Assembly: GCA_031763025.1 (NCBI GenBank)
Contig: JASSKH010000026.1
Coordinates: 2,604,001 to 2,668,000 of the forward strand
Origin: Macrocystis pyrifera
Taxonomy: Eukaryota > Sar > Phaeophyceae > Laminariales > Laminariaceae
Length of the DNA stretch: 64,000 nucleotides
Reading direction: 5' to 3'
The translations under genes and the position numbers were made by a program. This document shows, in pieces, positions 22,441 through 36,269 of this stretch (position 1 is its first letter; every line of letters starts with the position of its first letter). Under the pieces are notes generated by a model, which saw only the letters and a program-made list of their open reading frames with translations, did no database searches and was not told the origin of the DNA.

Positions 22441-23499
22441 AGAACCAAACCAAACACGGTCATGTAATCACGGGGGGATAAAAGGTTTTCGGGTCCATCA
22501 TGGAGTTCTGATTGCTACGTATGGCCACCCGGTAAACAACGACAACACAAGAACACTGCTTCCAGACTAATATGGGGGTTGTCACATGACGCAACACGAC
22601 TACTTTTCCCGTCATACAGCCTATACGGTAATGCCTGAGTGGAAAACTTCGCGGTCAAGCTCCCCGTGAACGGAAGGGATCGTGGTTTCGCCAACGCCTG
22701 TTGGTGGCCGGTGTCGTCACCAATAAGGAAGGGAGTTTTCCCGCAGCACTTCGAAAGGCGTTTTTCGCGTATTTTGTAGGGAAAACAGGGAACGAGTCAA
22801 GACACGACGACCTCCCCCTTTCCCTTTCTTGTAAGCCACCTTCCTCTGCTTAATCAAAAGAAAAAAAAAGCAGCAACACGTATAGCTCCCCGAAGAAACG
22901 GGGCCTGCCTGGTGGTCCCAAGCAAAACCACAAGTCTACTTTAAAGGCAGCAAAAACTGAAGACCAAGAACGTTTTTTTTTTTTTTTTATTCGTCTGGTG
23001 ATTTGCACCGGAAAACGTGGCCCAGAAACACCCAAGGTATACCGGCTCAAGGCTGATGCCGTTGACTAAAAAACACTCGTCAAAATCCTCGAGAACGTTT
23101 CCCTATACAAGCAACAATGGTTCCTGCAATATGATAGGGCGCGCAGTGTACCACTGATAACGTCCCAAAACGTAATGACCGCCGTTGTGATTCAAAACTA
23201 ACTTACAGACGATGATTATATTTCAGAACAGAGTGTGTTGTTCTTGACGTGAACCGCATCATCAGTATTTTGATCCTATGCATGTACCGCCCGCACGTGT
23301 ACATACCTGTACTATAATGGGCGACGCAGGGTAAGCGCCACGGGCGGAGCCGCACCGCTGGTCAACCGAGCCACTAATTTTGTGCCACTCAGGTCCGCTT
23401 CGGTCTACCGCAGTTACACACAGCCAGCGTAATTCTCCTTTCAAAGACTAAGAACCTTAGATAATTGACTGAAACAAAAGTAAAATACAGCTAAACCCG

Positions 23500-23530
<31 letters not shown>

Positions 23531-23585
23531 AGAGTCTACGTAGTGTCATGGCATATCCCCGTTTCCTCTCTGTTGTTGTGGAGGC
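22440..23585. other. Intergenic, no gene recognised
   Basis: Mixed-composition DNA with T/A runs at 22977-22988 and 23500-23529. A basic, Lys-rich frame near 22860-22980 has no recognisable motif. Confidence 0.4.
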
Positions 23586-23589
23586 GTTA

Positions 23590-23765
23590 CCATTTGTCAT
23601 TCCTCTTGAAAGGGGAGTACTTGCCCTCTCGCTCAGAAGCTCTGGAGAGGCGAGGAACCGATGATATGAACCCAACACGTGTGAGTGATCGAGAGCAACC
23701 GGAGAGAACCTGCGCCCTGGTCGGGCTTGCCCCGTACTGCCTAATCCACAAGTCCTGCTGATAGC
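23590..23765 (+). mobile_element. LTR fossil fragment (TRIM-like family)
   Basis: It has the order CGCTCAGAAG, TGAGTGATCGAGAG, GCCCCGTACTGCCTAA also seen in the LTR at 19234. Only the central part remains. Confidence 0.4.
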
Positions 23766-23771
23766 GTGGCG

Positions 23772-23920
23772 GTAAGGCCACGTACCTTCATATGGCGTCG
23801 TAGGTAGGACACGTAGCCTGATCGGTGAAAACCCGACGTGCTCCGTCCCGGCACCGTACGAATGCGAGGGTCTATGTTCGTACGACTACGCCCATGCATG
23901 ACATGAGTGCCTCTCCTCCG
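23772..23920 (-). repeat. GCB repeat, terminal piece
   Basis: Only the end segment is present (CGGTGAAAACCCGACGTGC to the GCCCATGCATGACATGAG end). It runs directly into the 98-nt C homopolymer. Confidence 0.65.
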
Positions 23921-24021
<101 letters not shown>

Positions 24022-24092
24022 CCCCGTTCTCTCGTGTGTCTCTCCCTACCTCTCTCAAAGCAATAATAATCAACGGTCTTTTTTCGCTTTTT

Positions 24093-24358
24093 CAGTGGAA
24101 GCAGCACCAGCACCAGCAACACCACCACCAGCACCACCAACAACAACACCACCACCACCACCACCACCAACGGCAGCAGCACCATCAGCGGTAGCGGCAG
24201 TAGCGTTGGCGGCTGCGAGCGATGCGCCGGCATCCCCGCTGCCCCCTCCCCCGGTCCCCGTGTACGTAGGCGCGTCGCGCAGGAACTGCCCGGCCGGGCA
24301 CGCCGCCGTACCCAAAGCTCCGATCGTGTACCTGGTGCCGCGCCAAAAATGGTGTTGA
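24093..24358 (+). CDS. Possible terminal exon: Ala/Pro/Thr-rich, function unknown
   Basis: A strong acceptor (CTTTTTTCGCTTTTTCAG) precedes a frame that is low-complexity at first (Pro/Thr/Ala runs from CCA/GCA triplets). It then becomes a more complex tail, VYVGASRRNCPAGHAAVPK and PIVYLVPRQKWC, and a TGA. No upstream exon was found and the triplet repeat alone could keep the frame open, so this is tentative. Confidence 0.25.
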
Positions 24359-24477
24359 TTGCTGATTGATACACATGATACAACATACCGGGTATATAAT
24401 ACTACACGTCACATTCGGCATTTTTTTTTTTTTCGTTCTGTTTTTGTTTTTTTCTCCTCCCCCCCCTATATTACACA

Positions 24478-25010
24478 CCTGGTATAGTATAGATTGGGTT
24501 GGCGTCGGTTGGCGACGACGCTGTAAAAACACGCCTCTCACTACGTGAGCTAGACCGCCAGGGTGCCTTTTTTTTTGTTTCTTGTTTCTCGGCGGTCACC
24601 GCGGCTGGCGGTCGAGTTAGATCATTTTGGTGCGGGGAAAACCTTCACTCCGCACAAGAGGGATGATCGTATCACGTAGTGTGTACATGGCAAGGCACCC
24701 ACGAGGCAGCTACATAGTAAACCCATCGCAGTCTCTGGAAGTTTGCCACACCAGAAATTGAATCAATTCATTGATGCTGTCATCCATACGCAAGAACATC
24801 CGCCTCAAAAACGGTTCTTAGTAGGATGCAGCTCACCCTTCATGCGACTCGCCCAACACCTCAAGGCTCTTCGCTTGCTTGGTGCAAGCAATGTCTGCAA
24901 TGTCTGCCTGGTCGGTGTAAAACCCGACGTGCTCCGTCCCAGCATTGTAGGGATGCGAGGGTCTATGTCATACGACTACGGCCATGCATGATAATGAGTA
25001 CCCCCGTCCC
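24478..25010 (-). repeat. GCB repeat, full length
   Basis: On the plus strand it enters from a short C run, reads GGGTTGGCGTCGGTTGGCG, passes the T tract (24566-24575) and ends at ATGATAATGAGTA before a C run of about 15. Confidence 0.75.
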
Positions 25011-25611
25011 CCCCGTCCCCCCCCCCCGCCCTCAAACTGGAGGCAATCTCACCCGCGTCACGGCCGTCAACCTGTACGTAGGCTTTAGACGCATCAACAT
25101 GTCTGAGCAGAGATTGAACAACAAACACCTTCTCTCGTCGAGGACTCCCTCCTACGTATGCATCATAAACCGGAACAACACATGAGACCACCCTGGAACC
25201 GGGTCGATACCGCATTTCACTGCTCATTGCTGATTGGCTGGGATTGGCTGGGGCTCGTGGAGCCAGGGCCACCAGGGAAGGATAAGGGGAGGGCGGGGCG
25301 GCGGGGGGGGGGGGGGGGGGCAGTGCACCTGAAGAGATGGCGGCATGACTGCGGGAGACTGACTGCGGGAGGTGAGATGTGGCTCGCTGCTCATAGTCAC
25401 GCAAATGTCTGATGTGGTTCGATCGGCTGATTGGTGCGATTCATGTAGCTGCAATTCATCTAGGGCGATCGCCGAGACACTGCAGTTACCTGGTATCTCT
25501 CCCCGGATGGGATTCATATTTGTAAGGATGGGGGGTACCGTTTCAGGGGGTGAGAGCGAATGGAACAACATCTCCCCCTTCTGCTCACTTGACTTTTCTT
25601 GGTTTCTTATC

Positions 25612-28499
25612 TCAACACATTCGACATCTTCCCTCGTCTCTTTCCAGCCTCGCGGCGGCTTTCTGGGTCTCCACCCACCGCTCTCCGTGGGCGAGGCTAC
25701 GCGCCAAGCACCCGTGCAGCTGAATGATCCGACAGGGACGGTTGGAAACATGATCGTGTGACTCACCCGTCTTTGTAGAACCGGCAGCCCAGCTTGGTGT
25801 CGGTGAACGCATCAAACCGAGGCTTCATGGCAGATCCTGCGGTGGTCGGGGGGGGGGAAGGGGGGGGGAGGAAGGATGAGGGAAGGGGGAGTCGGCTGTA
25901 TTGGGACGGGCTTACAGGGGAGGAGGGCAGACACCCAGTTTTGTTTCGCCAGTACCAGTACCTCGGGGACACCAGCATATTTCGCCAGTACCAGTGTAGC
26001 TCAAGAGTACGCCAAACCCAAGTCACCGGGTATGCTCGATACGCCCCAGCACCTCCCAGAATACCCATTCCCCCGAGTACTGTGCGATCGTACGATACTG
26101 GCTGATACTGTGACGACCCAGGTAGTAGTAATGCTGCATACGTATGTGGGTAACAGGTACTATTAATACTGACTGTAATACTACGGTACAAGCCCCCCAA
26201 TAAGAAATATTGTACTAAAATAAGAACATACTGTAATAAGAACCTAATTTAGTAAGAACCTAGTATAATAAGAACCTATTACAGCAATACCCTACTATAA
26301 TATTAACTTATGATAAGAACATAATATAATAACAAAATACTGTAATAAGAACCTACTACATATAACAATAACTTAATACAATAAACCTATGATAACATAC
26401 TACAGTAAGAAACTAACAGGCACTACAACAATAACCAACCATATTAACAACATACTATGATAAAATTTTTATCAAAAAACATTTTTGGGGAGGCGATGAG
26501 GAAATTGGATTAAGAAATCGTGCTCAGCGGCGAGCGCTACACTAAACGCAATATAGTAAGCCTTATTATGCTCAAGGCTCAAGTTCAAGGATAGTGCAAC
26601 AACAAGGTTCTAAGCTTGCTCCTACTATAAAATAGCCCCATCTATGTTCAAGAAGGTTGTTAAAAAAGAATGGTGTCACAACATGGTTTTTTAAAAAATA
26701 GAGGCGACCCGGCATACCATGAGTACCATGACACAAGCCCACCTTGGAGGGCTCTTACGTGCAGATGCATAGACATGAGGAGGGTACAAAACCCATCCAG
26801 TAATTTCTGAGAAATGGTTCGAAAGATACGGCGCTTCACAACCCACTCCCACACACTCTATAACTTGCAAGGCGAAATCGGTCTATACACCAAAGAAAAT
26901 CTACATCCTACGGACAGGAAGCAGGATCGAAAGATACGCGACGTGCAGCGTGGCGAAAAAGGGTCGCGAAAAAAAGAACTAACGAGAACAGAACGGCACG
27001 CTCACATACTATTACGGGGGACCATAGTAAATAGGACCTACGGTAGACACAAAAACTTATATATTTCCCAATTTTTACCCACAAAATTTGGTCCTATTTA
27101 CTATCGTCCCCCGTACTATAATACCCCGAGGGTAGGTGATATTGTTGAGAGGTTTGTACTGTAATCAAGTATACAAGTATCTTCAATGCGGATAACAGAG
27201 CTTCGCGTGAAGATCTCACACGGAGAGAACTCGCCGTTTCGCCTACAGAAGGTCGCCATAGAAAAGACGCTAGGCGCCTCTTCTTACTGTACGATTACGG
27301 GTCGGGTCTTCAAAGATGTCTTCGGTGAAGATCATCGGTCGGTGTATCATTTCGCGGACGGGGCGAACCCACACTATTGTAATAATGATGTCTCGAAGCC
27401 GCCCCCAAACGCGTTAAGAGACGCGGACCTACCAGGTGTAAAAGGAGGACCACAAGTATCGAGTATACTGCCAGTGTCGAGTATGCTGCCAATATCCAGC
27501 ATCCTGCCAGTACAAACTCAGAAAATCAAGTATACTGCCAGTAAGTCCAGTATACTGCCAGTAAATCCAGTATACTGCCAGTAGAAACCCAGTATATCTT
27601 GGTGCCCCAGACAACAATACCACTATCTCAGAGTACGCTACCGCATAACACACGGGTGATGTGATAAAAATAGCGCACATGTGATGAGATAACACAAGTG
27701 TAACAAGATAACACACGGGTGATAAAATAACACACGGGTGATAAAGATAACACAACGTGCGATGAAGTTAAACACAACGTGCGATGAAGATAACACAACG
27801 TGCGATGAAGATAACACAACGTGTGATTGAAGATAACACAAGTGCGATAAGATAACACAACGTGTGATTGAAGATAACGCACGTGTGAGGAAGATGACAC
27901 AACGTGCGATAAGATAAGCACACGGGCGAAAAAACAACACACGTGTGATGTACATAAAACACGGGTCTCTGATAAAAGATAACACACCTCCCGGGACGAA
28001 TTTCCGAGGAGATGTTCTCGACAACAAGGCTGAAGGGGGAGAAGCGAAAACGCCGAGCGATGCGTCTACTCTTTAGGAAAGATCTTCACGAGATACATCT
28101 TTCCAAAATCCACTCGTACAACGGTTGTGTGTGCCCCCCCCCCCCGTCCCTTTTGGTCTGGAAAAAACAGGATCGGAAATTCAGCCCCAGGGGGTGTGTA
28201 ACGTTATCACCCGTGTGATAGTGCCATGCGGTACGCATACGATACGCCCCGAAATAACCCCTCTGGGACACCTTCGAGATGAAGACCAGAACAATGGTTG
28301 ATATCAATCAACCATCTAGGAGCAGTGTGAGCGGCAAGCATTGCGGACATTGCGGGCAGGATCGTGTTGCGCGCCTGTGCCGTAGGACTGCTGTGTCCTT
28401 GCTCCTTGCATTGTTTCACTCGGACACCATGCTGTAGAATACCATCCCCCAATCACGCAGTGGCCGCTGCTACGGTGCAGTCGTTATTTCCATACCGTC

Positions 28500-28544
<45 letters not shown>

Positions 28545-31015
28545 TGATGTCCTAACCGGAGGTAATTTGTGGGTCAGCCCCAGTCAGTGTATGTACCTCA
28601 CGGTACGTCGTGCCGAAAGTAGTGTACTGGTATATACGATACAATACGGTACTGCTGTACTTTACAACTTCCTAGTTGAGAACGGATAATACGGAGGGTA
28701 CGTGCGTGTAGCCCTCGCTAAGAACGCACGCGACGGTGGACCATTAAAAGTTACGTACGTACTGCTGTGTCGTGAACTACTGCTGTAGTGCTAGCTGTAT
28801 GTGCGACCGGCGAAAACGCATAAACAAAACAAAAAAAACGGAGATTTTCGGTGGGATGATGGCGCGAATCTCCGTCTTTTTTAGGGTCACAAAAATCTTA
28901 ATGATAGGATTTCACACCTCAGACAGATCATCTATACAGATAGATCATCTACAGATAGATAATCTACAGCTAGATCATCTACAGATACATCATCTACAGA
29001 GAGATCATCTACAGATAGATCATCTAGATCGTCACCTGCCGCAGTGACACGTTGAGCAGGATCCGCGTGGCACAGATACAAAACTCAGGAAAGCATGTCC
29101 TACGTATTAATAGCTAGATCATGCAGACTTTTTACGGCTCCAACCCGGCAACATGAGCTACTAGATCACACAGATCATACAGGTCATGCGCGATAAGGAG
29201 TACATATATCTGCCCTAAAAGTATCTACAGGTAGCTCGTGACGTAACCAAGTAGTGTTGTAGGAATCGATCATCTGTCCGAGATGCGTAAGGATCTCCGA
29301 GGTCACTTCACCCTTGAGGCGTTCTACGATAGAGGTCCACGCTAATTTTTCCGAGGCTCCTCACTTGACCTTAAGTAGCCCTATACCTCACCCGAAAACT
29401 GACTTCAGTAAAAATCAAATCGCATGCCGATGAATAATCCCATTGCCCAAGTATACAAAAATGTCTTTTTTCGAAACAAGATTAGCATTCCGACTATTTT
29501 GGGTTAAGGAGCCCCGTCATTCAGAAAACTTTTGAACGGAAAGGTGCTACCTCCATCGTAGAACGTGTCCCTTAAGCCAAAAAAGTACAAGGCATTTATG
29601 GCACACCCCTGTCCCTCTGTTTGTATGGTAGCAATACCGCACACTGGTGGGATCTCCCCGGCTGCTCCACCGAGATAAAAAAAAAGTAAAGGCATCGAAG
29701 CCATGCTCTGTTTTTTCAGGGCTTGTGAACTCACGGGTCGGGCCAAAACCTCGCCGGCCAGGTCGGATCGTGTTGGGCAAGCCGTGGCCCGAGACCCGAT
29801 CCGTGTAAGAGTTTGAAAAAAAACTCCAACGGACCCAATCCGACCAACCCGACGCGGCCCGACCCCCGACCCGTGCGAAACTTTTTCCTGACCCAACCCA
29901 AGGGTCGGGTCATATGACCCGCGAAGAGCCCTGCTATTTTTTTAGGGTCGGATGCTCTAGTAGGATATCCGGCTGCTTCACCCAGCCAAAAGTTAACAAT
30001 AAGGTATTAAGGCATGGTCGATTTCTATGGCCCCGCGTGTGAAAAAAGATAGCGACTCGGTGCGCTCAGCCAAGCGAAACAGATACACCAGGTATGACAG
30101 AGTGCTCCACCAGCACGGCAGCACGGATGTAGTGGTATGATGCGAGGTAGAGTGAGTGAGTGAGTGAGTGAGTGAGTGAGTGCTCTCACCGTTAGTGTCG
30201 CTGCCGGAAGAATAAGCGGTGCGGCGGCTCTCGAGGAACTCCGGGCGGGGGGGCACGAGGAAGCGCACCACCGCGGCGCGCAGAAGCAAACACCCCTTCA
30301 CCGCCCACCGAAGCAGACGAGGCGCCTGTCCGCGCAGTTGGCCGACAGAGACCCACGACCGATCGACGTGGGAGGGGTCATGCCATGCACATACAAAAAT
30401 ATGTATTCCATGGGACCTCGCATAACCGTTCCATAGCATATCCCACGTTTTCTCGTTCTAGTTTTATTTGTTCCATCCCATCAGTTGTATTCGCCTTCCT
30501 TACTCCTGCTCTCTCCTCTTCATGGAAGCAACTCAGATCCGGTACCCCATCGCGATACGTGCCTTGCTTCCTTTTTTTTTGCAAATCTCGAGAAGAGTTC
30601 AGCACTGGCGTCTAACTGCGCCTACCCACGCTAACATATGCACTCTCTCGACAGCAGTCGGTGTAGTTTGATAACTAAAACCGGTGGTTTTCCAGAGGGG
30701 TACGTACGTACGTACTAGCTTGGTCTCAGTCTCCGCGTGCGCGAAAGGGATAAAACAGCTCTTCCTTCTGTCTCTAAGCAAGCATCACACGTGAGTCAGT
30801 ACCAACGAGTACCTGCTCAATAGGCAAACCTGTCCAGGGATACAAAGTGTCCCGCCTGCATGATCTTAACACCATAACAGAGAATCGAACCAACCCATGA
30901 CATCAACGCTACGTCGCAGTATTCGAAGCTAACCACTAGACGGACCACATGGGCGGCGGGGCAATGGGATACATCGCACGGGACAAACCAAGTAACGTAT
31001 GTTGAGCGTGGCGCG

Positions 31016-31053
<38 letters not shown>

Positions 31054-31672
31054 TGATGAGTTACTTAGAAGTAGGACACACGCCTATCAAGGAGAAGGCG
31101 GAGCGATCCGACCAGAAACAAAACCAGCACGGACGGTTATGGTGTGTATTAATCTGGTATGGTATACCGCATGGACAAATGAGAATACGCTGTAAATCAC
31201 GGGGGGACGGGGACGGCAGGTTGGCGGGGGGGGGGGGGGGGGGGGGGGGGTGGTGGGGGGTAGGGGTGAGGGGTGGGTGGGGGGTGGTGGGGGGTATGGT
31301 GGGGGGGGGGGGTGGGGGGGGGGGGGGGTCGTGAATGGTAGGGGGGGGGGGTAGGGTGGGTTGGGGGGTCAATGTTTAAGGGGTCATGTGGGAGGTGGTT
31401 CACGGGGGGGGGTGGGGGGGGTTCAGGGGGGTGGGGGGGGCGTGGGGGGGGGGGTGGGGTGGGGGGGGGTCATGGGGGTGTGGCGGGGGTGGGGGGGGGG
31501 TTATGGGTCGGGGGGGGGGGTGGGGAGGGGGGGGTGAGGGTGGTGGGGGGTGGGTGGGGGTGGCTGGGGGGGTGTGGGGGGGGGTCCATGTGGGTGGGTA
31601 GGGGGGGGTGGGGTCATGGGGGGGGGGGTGGGGGGGGGGGGGGGGGGGGGGGGTGTAGGGGGGGGTGGGGGG

Positions 31673-31707
<35 letters not shown>

Positions 31708-34700
31708 GGGGCGTGGGGGGGGGGGTGGGGGGGGAATGGGGGGGGGGGGGGGTCGAGTGGTGGTAATGAGCTACTTTGGAGAAGGGCCGGCGCCTGTCGA
31801 GCGATAAGGCAGAGCGGTTCGATCGAAAAGCAAAACAACCACGGGTCAACGTGGGGCATGATCTAGATCCGCGTATTCATCCCATTAGAATATCCCATGG
31901 AGTCCCACGTATCCCGTCGAATGTATCACGGTATATATCCGATAGGATGTCACTCCGGATACCATGGTACATCTCACGGCATAACCGAATATACCGTGGG
32001 ATATCGTCGGATGTCCCACGGGATGACAGGACATCCCACGGGATACCATGGCATATCCCACGGCGTAACGGGGATACAACATAGGATATCATGGGATGTC
32101 CCATGGCATATCCCCCGCCTGGACGAGATCTCCCAAGGGATATCATAGTATATCCCAAGGGATATCATAGTATATCCCAAGGGATATCATAGGATATCCC
32201 AAGGCATATCATAAGATATCCCACGGGATAATGGGACATCCGACGGAACAATGGGATATCCCACGGAATATTTAGGACACATCGGACGAACCAAGCAAAT
32301 GTATACCGTGGGGGAAGGGGAAGCGGAGTGGGTTATGAGCCCGGCGTCTCAAAAGGAAGCGAGTGGTTCAGGATATAACGACGAGTAATCGTCGGGGGGG
32401 GAGGGGGGGGGGGGGGGGGGGGGGGGGGCTGTAATGGTTGCATGGCAGCGTCCGCTCGCTGCTGCTGCTGCTGTTTAAGGCTGCTGCCATGTGTGGGCAC
32501 TTGCCGTGAGTTGTTGATAGCCTTCCGGACAGCAGTGCGGGGAAAACATTACATTGCCGTTCCCAGTATGACTGGAAAACCACAAGCATCGGTTTTTGCC
32601 GATTACCGTTCACGTTACCTACCGGATACATATATATACCTGGCACGTGTTATGTTGGTTTTCGCGGGGTGCCGATCCACAGCTCCATTTTGCTCATTAT
32701 ATTGTCGCCGTGAATACACTCCTCGTTTGATCTCTGACGTGCATGTCAAACGGAGCTTACATAACCGGCCAGAGGGGTACAAACATCAAAGAGACGGTTC
32801 GGTTTCCAGTCTGACCACATTGTCCATGCACAACAACCACACCCACGCCCCAACGTACGTACAGGTGGGGCTGAGGTGGGGTGGGGTGAGGGAGGGGTGT
32901 GGTCTTCGGCGGCGATGGCCAGCGTCCCGCTACCCTCCAGGCCCGAAAGAGCCGGTGATCTATATACTGGCAACACACTCCCCCCCCCCGCTTCCTCTAT
33001 CGGTCAACGATCACAAAACAGAAAAAAAAAGTCACTCATGCCTCAAGGCTCACGTGCTCACTGATCTGACTCACATGCGGCAGAACCATGGCATTCAGAA
33101 GCGGGGCGTCCATCAGCGCGTACACCACCCACCGGCCGGCCGGGCGCAGAGGGCTCGGGGCGATGGAGAGGAAGAGATCGATCGTGCTGTTAGCGATGGC
33201 GTGGTTGCTCGCGTGGGCCCGGAAGTACTTCGCCTGTTTGGGGGGGGGTGGCGAGGCGAGGGTAAGCGAGAACACAAGGAAGAGGGGGCATGGAATCAAT
33301 CGGGTGTCTATAAAATACACCAAGGAGGACATAAAACATGGGACAGGAGGAGGGGAGGGGGGGGGGGGGTCTCATTTGTTTCTCGTCTCAAGTCATTTTA
33401 CAATTGACCGCGCATTCCTTTCGAGACAGAGCTTTGTTCCTACTCCAAATAGAGACACCTTGGACATTTGGGCGCTCAACAAGTATTCCATAGAAGGGGA
33501 GGGTGTGGGTACTCGTGCTAGGCATGCCAGTAGTCGTATTTGACCATAGCCCCTCGCATCCCTACACACAAACGCCGGGACGGAGCACGTCGGGTTTTCA
33601 CCGACCAGGCAGACATTGCTATGCACCAAGCGCGAAGCGCCGCGAGGTTTTCGGCGAGTCGCGTGAAGGGTGAACCGCATCCTACTGAGAACCGCTCGGC
33701 CGACGATAGCGTGCGCAGACAGAATAAGGACCTTGCGAGGCAGCGAGGCAGCGAGAAGGGCATGCTTGGTACCCGTACAGCTCATTTCTGGCCAGATTAT
33801 TTCGGACTGGCCGAGCTTCTTGACCAAATCTCGTCGGAATACCGTCAGTGTCTCGACAAAAAAAAATGATTTGTGACACAAATAATTTGTGACACACCTG
33901 CAGCAGTATAAATAGTAGGCCTGGAGAGTGGTCATCGGGTGCGCCTTCAGCTTTCAGCGTTCCTCCGAATCGGTATTTAGGGTGAGGTATATAGAGCTCC
34001 GGCACTACAAACAAGTTAGGAGCCTCAAGAGAAAAAAATCACGGGCTGACCCTCGAAGGCAAGCACGCGTCTTGCCACTGCACTATCACAACACAACATA
34101 CATTTATATATATATATATATGTATATATATATCAGTCTTCCATTGTCTATAGGGTCGCTTTGGGTCACCCACCTCGCCAGTAACACCCACGGTTTACAT
34201 GATGCAAAAAAAAAAAAATACCAGCCACCCCGCCCCTTGCAGAACTCACCTCGTACTCCCGCTGGAAAGCGTCAGCGTCGTCCCACGTCTTCCAGCGGTG
34301 CATGCCCTTGATGCCCATGCGCTCCCCCATCAGCGAGAAGTGGCGGAGCAGTGCTTTCTTCTCGATGTCCGAGCAGCGCCTCCATTCGTACCTGTCCCGA
34401 ACAAGAACAAGAACAAGAACAACAGCATACACAACAAACAACAACAACAACGACGACAACAGCGGCGGCAGTAACCGCACCAATGCGAGTGATTTCAGTC
34501 TTGTGTAGGGGAATGCTTACGAGTGATCAACCAACGTTGAAGATTTTACGCAAATGGCGACACGTTTTTCGAATGACAAGGGCCGCAACAACAACAACAA
34601 CAACAACATCAACAACAAAAACTGTCCGCTGCCCGTTTCGGTGATAGTACACCATTATTAATACTCTAAAAATGATAACATTGTGCCAGCAACCTTCCTC

Positions 34701-34764
34701 ACACAACACCGCCCCTTTTGCTCACCGCGAACCTCCTACTACGGCCATGCATGACAATGAGTAC

Positions 34765-34811
<47 letters not shown>

Positions 34812-36233
34812 ACCCCCCTCCCGCTTGTTCTGAGTGCATACCCACCCAGACCTAGAAAGGTCTTCCATTCTTACAAAATGAAACCTTCCGAAAATCAAAC
34901 CAAAACCGAACCAAGCTGAAATCACAACACACAACAACACAACAACACACAACACAAGCCCCGACACTCACCGAAACACCCAGGCCGCCGGTTCAGCGAT
35001 GAAGATCAGGCTCACCCACTTTTAACCCCGCCACCGCCACCACTCCCGACCCCCCTGTTTCCCGCTCCCGTCAGTTCTGCATGACCATTCCTACCTTGGA
35101 AAGCCTTCCTTTCTCTTACGGAAACCCTCTTGAAACCCGAACCAATGTTACAACACACGACGACACAAGCCCGACCGACCGACAATTTGTATACCAACTA
35201 AACCCCTCTGAAAACCAAACCAAAAAACCAAACCGAGCCAATCTCAAGACACACAGCACAAAAGAACATCACGTGTGTACCACACAGCACAGCACTCGCC
35301 GGTCGATCCAGGCCGCAGGCTCCGTGACGAACAGACTGAGCGTGAAGAGCATGTCGGCGTTGCTGATCTGCTTGGCGTACATGCCGTGGATAGCGTTCAA
35401 CCGGTCAACGGCATCTTTGTTGCGGGTAGTGTCCGGGGAATTCTCAGAATATTCTCGAAGAAGCAGGTCTGTGTCGTCGTACCTATCAACACACAATGTG
35501 TACAATGGCATATTCAAAGGGGGGGGTGTTTGTTTTTTACAAAAAAAACGAGCGTATGACAGCAGCAGCAGCAGCAGCAGCAGCAGAGGGAAGATGTAAA
35601 ACGGAACGCTCTGATGTGCGGTAGAAAGATTTCCTGCCGTCGCGTGTATGGCAAGTAATGGGGGCTTACTAGTAGGCTCTAGAGGGGAGGGGAGGTACTC
35701 GATAGGAGAGATGTACTCGATCTCATGCATGGCCGTAGTCGTATGACCATAGACCCTCGCATCCCTACAATGCCGGGACGGAGCATGTCGGGTTTTCACC
35801 GACCAGGCAGACATTGCTTGCACCAAGCGCGAACCGCCGTGAGGTGTTGGGCGAGTCGCATGAAGGGTGAGCTGCATCCTACTAAGAACCGATTTAGAGA
35901 CGGATTTTCTTGCATATGGATGACAGCTTCAATGAATTGATTTATTTTCCGGTGTAGTCACTTCCAGAGACAACAATGGGAGTACTATGTAACTGCCTCT
36001 TGGGTGCCTTACCATAATCACTACGTCATACGATCATTCCCCTTGTGCGGAGTAAAGGTTATTCACCCCGCACGAATGATAACTCGACCACCAGCTGTGG
36101 GCGACCGCCAACAACAACAACGACAACAACAAAAAACGGTACCCTGGCTATCTGGCTCAAGTAGTGAGCGGCATGTTTTTAACAGTGTCGTTGCCAACCG
36201 ACGCCAACCCAACATATATATAATAGGCGGGCG

Positions 36234-36269
<36 letters not shown>

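Noticed and set aside
27186-27584. 132-codon plus-strand frame
   Set aside because: The N-terminal part looks protein-like, but no family is recognisable and the C-terminal part is minisatellite; it lies in an intron of the opposite strand gene.
31372-31866. Glycine-rich 164-codon frame
   Set aside because: It is a translation of the G-rich block; no stop can occur in such sequence.
32442-33407. 321-codon open frame on the plus strand
   Set aside because: It runs antisense through exon 6 of the MpaB-like gene (33075-33233) and through a G run; there is no domain and the composition is irregular, so it is open by chance.
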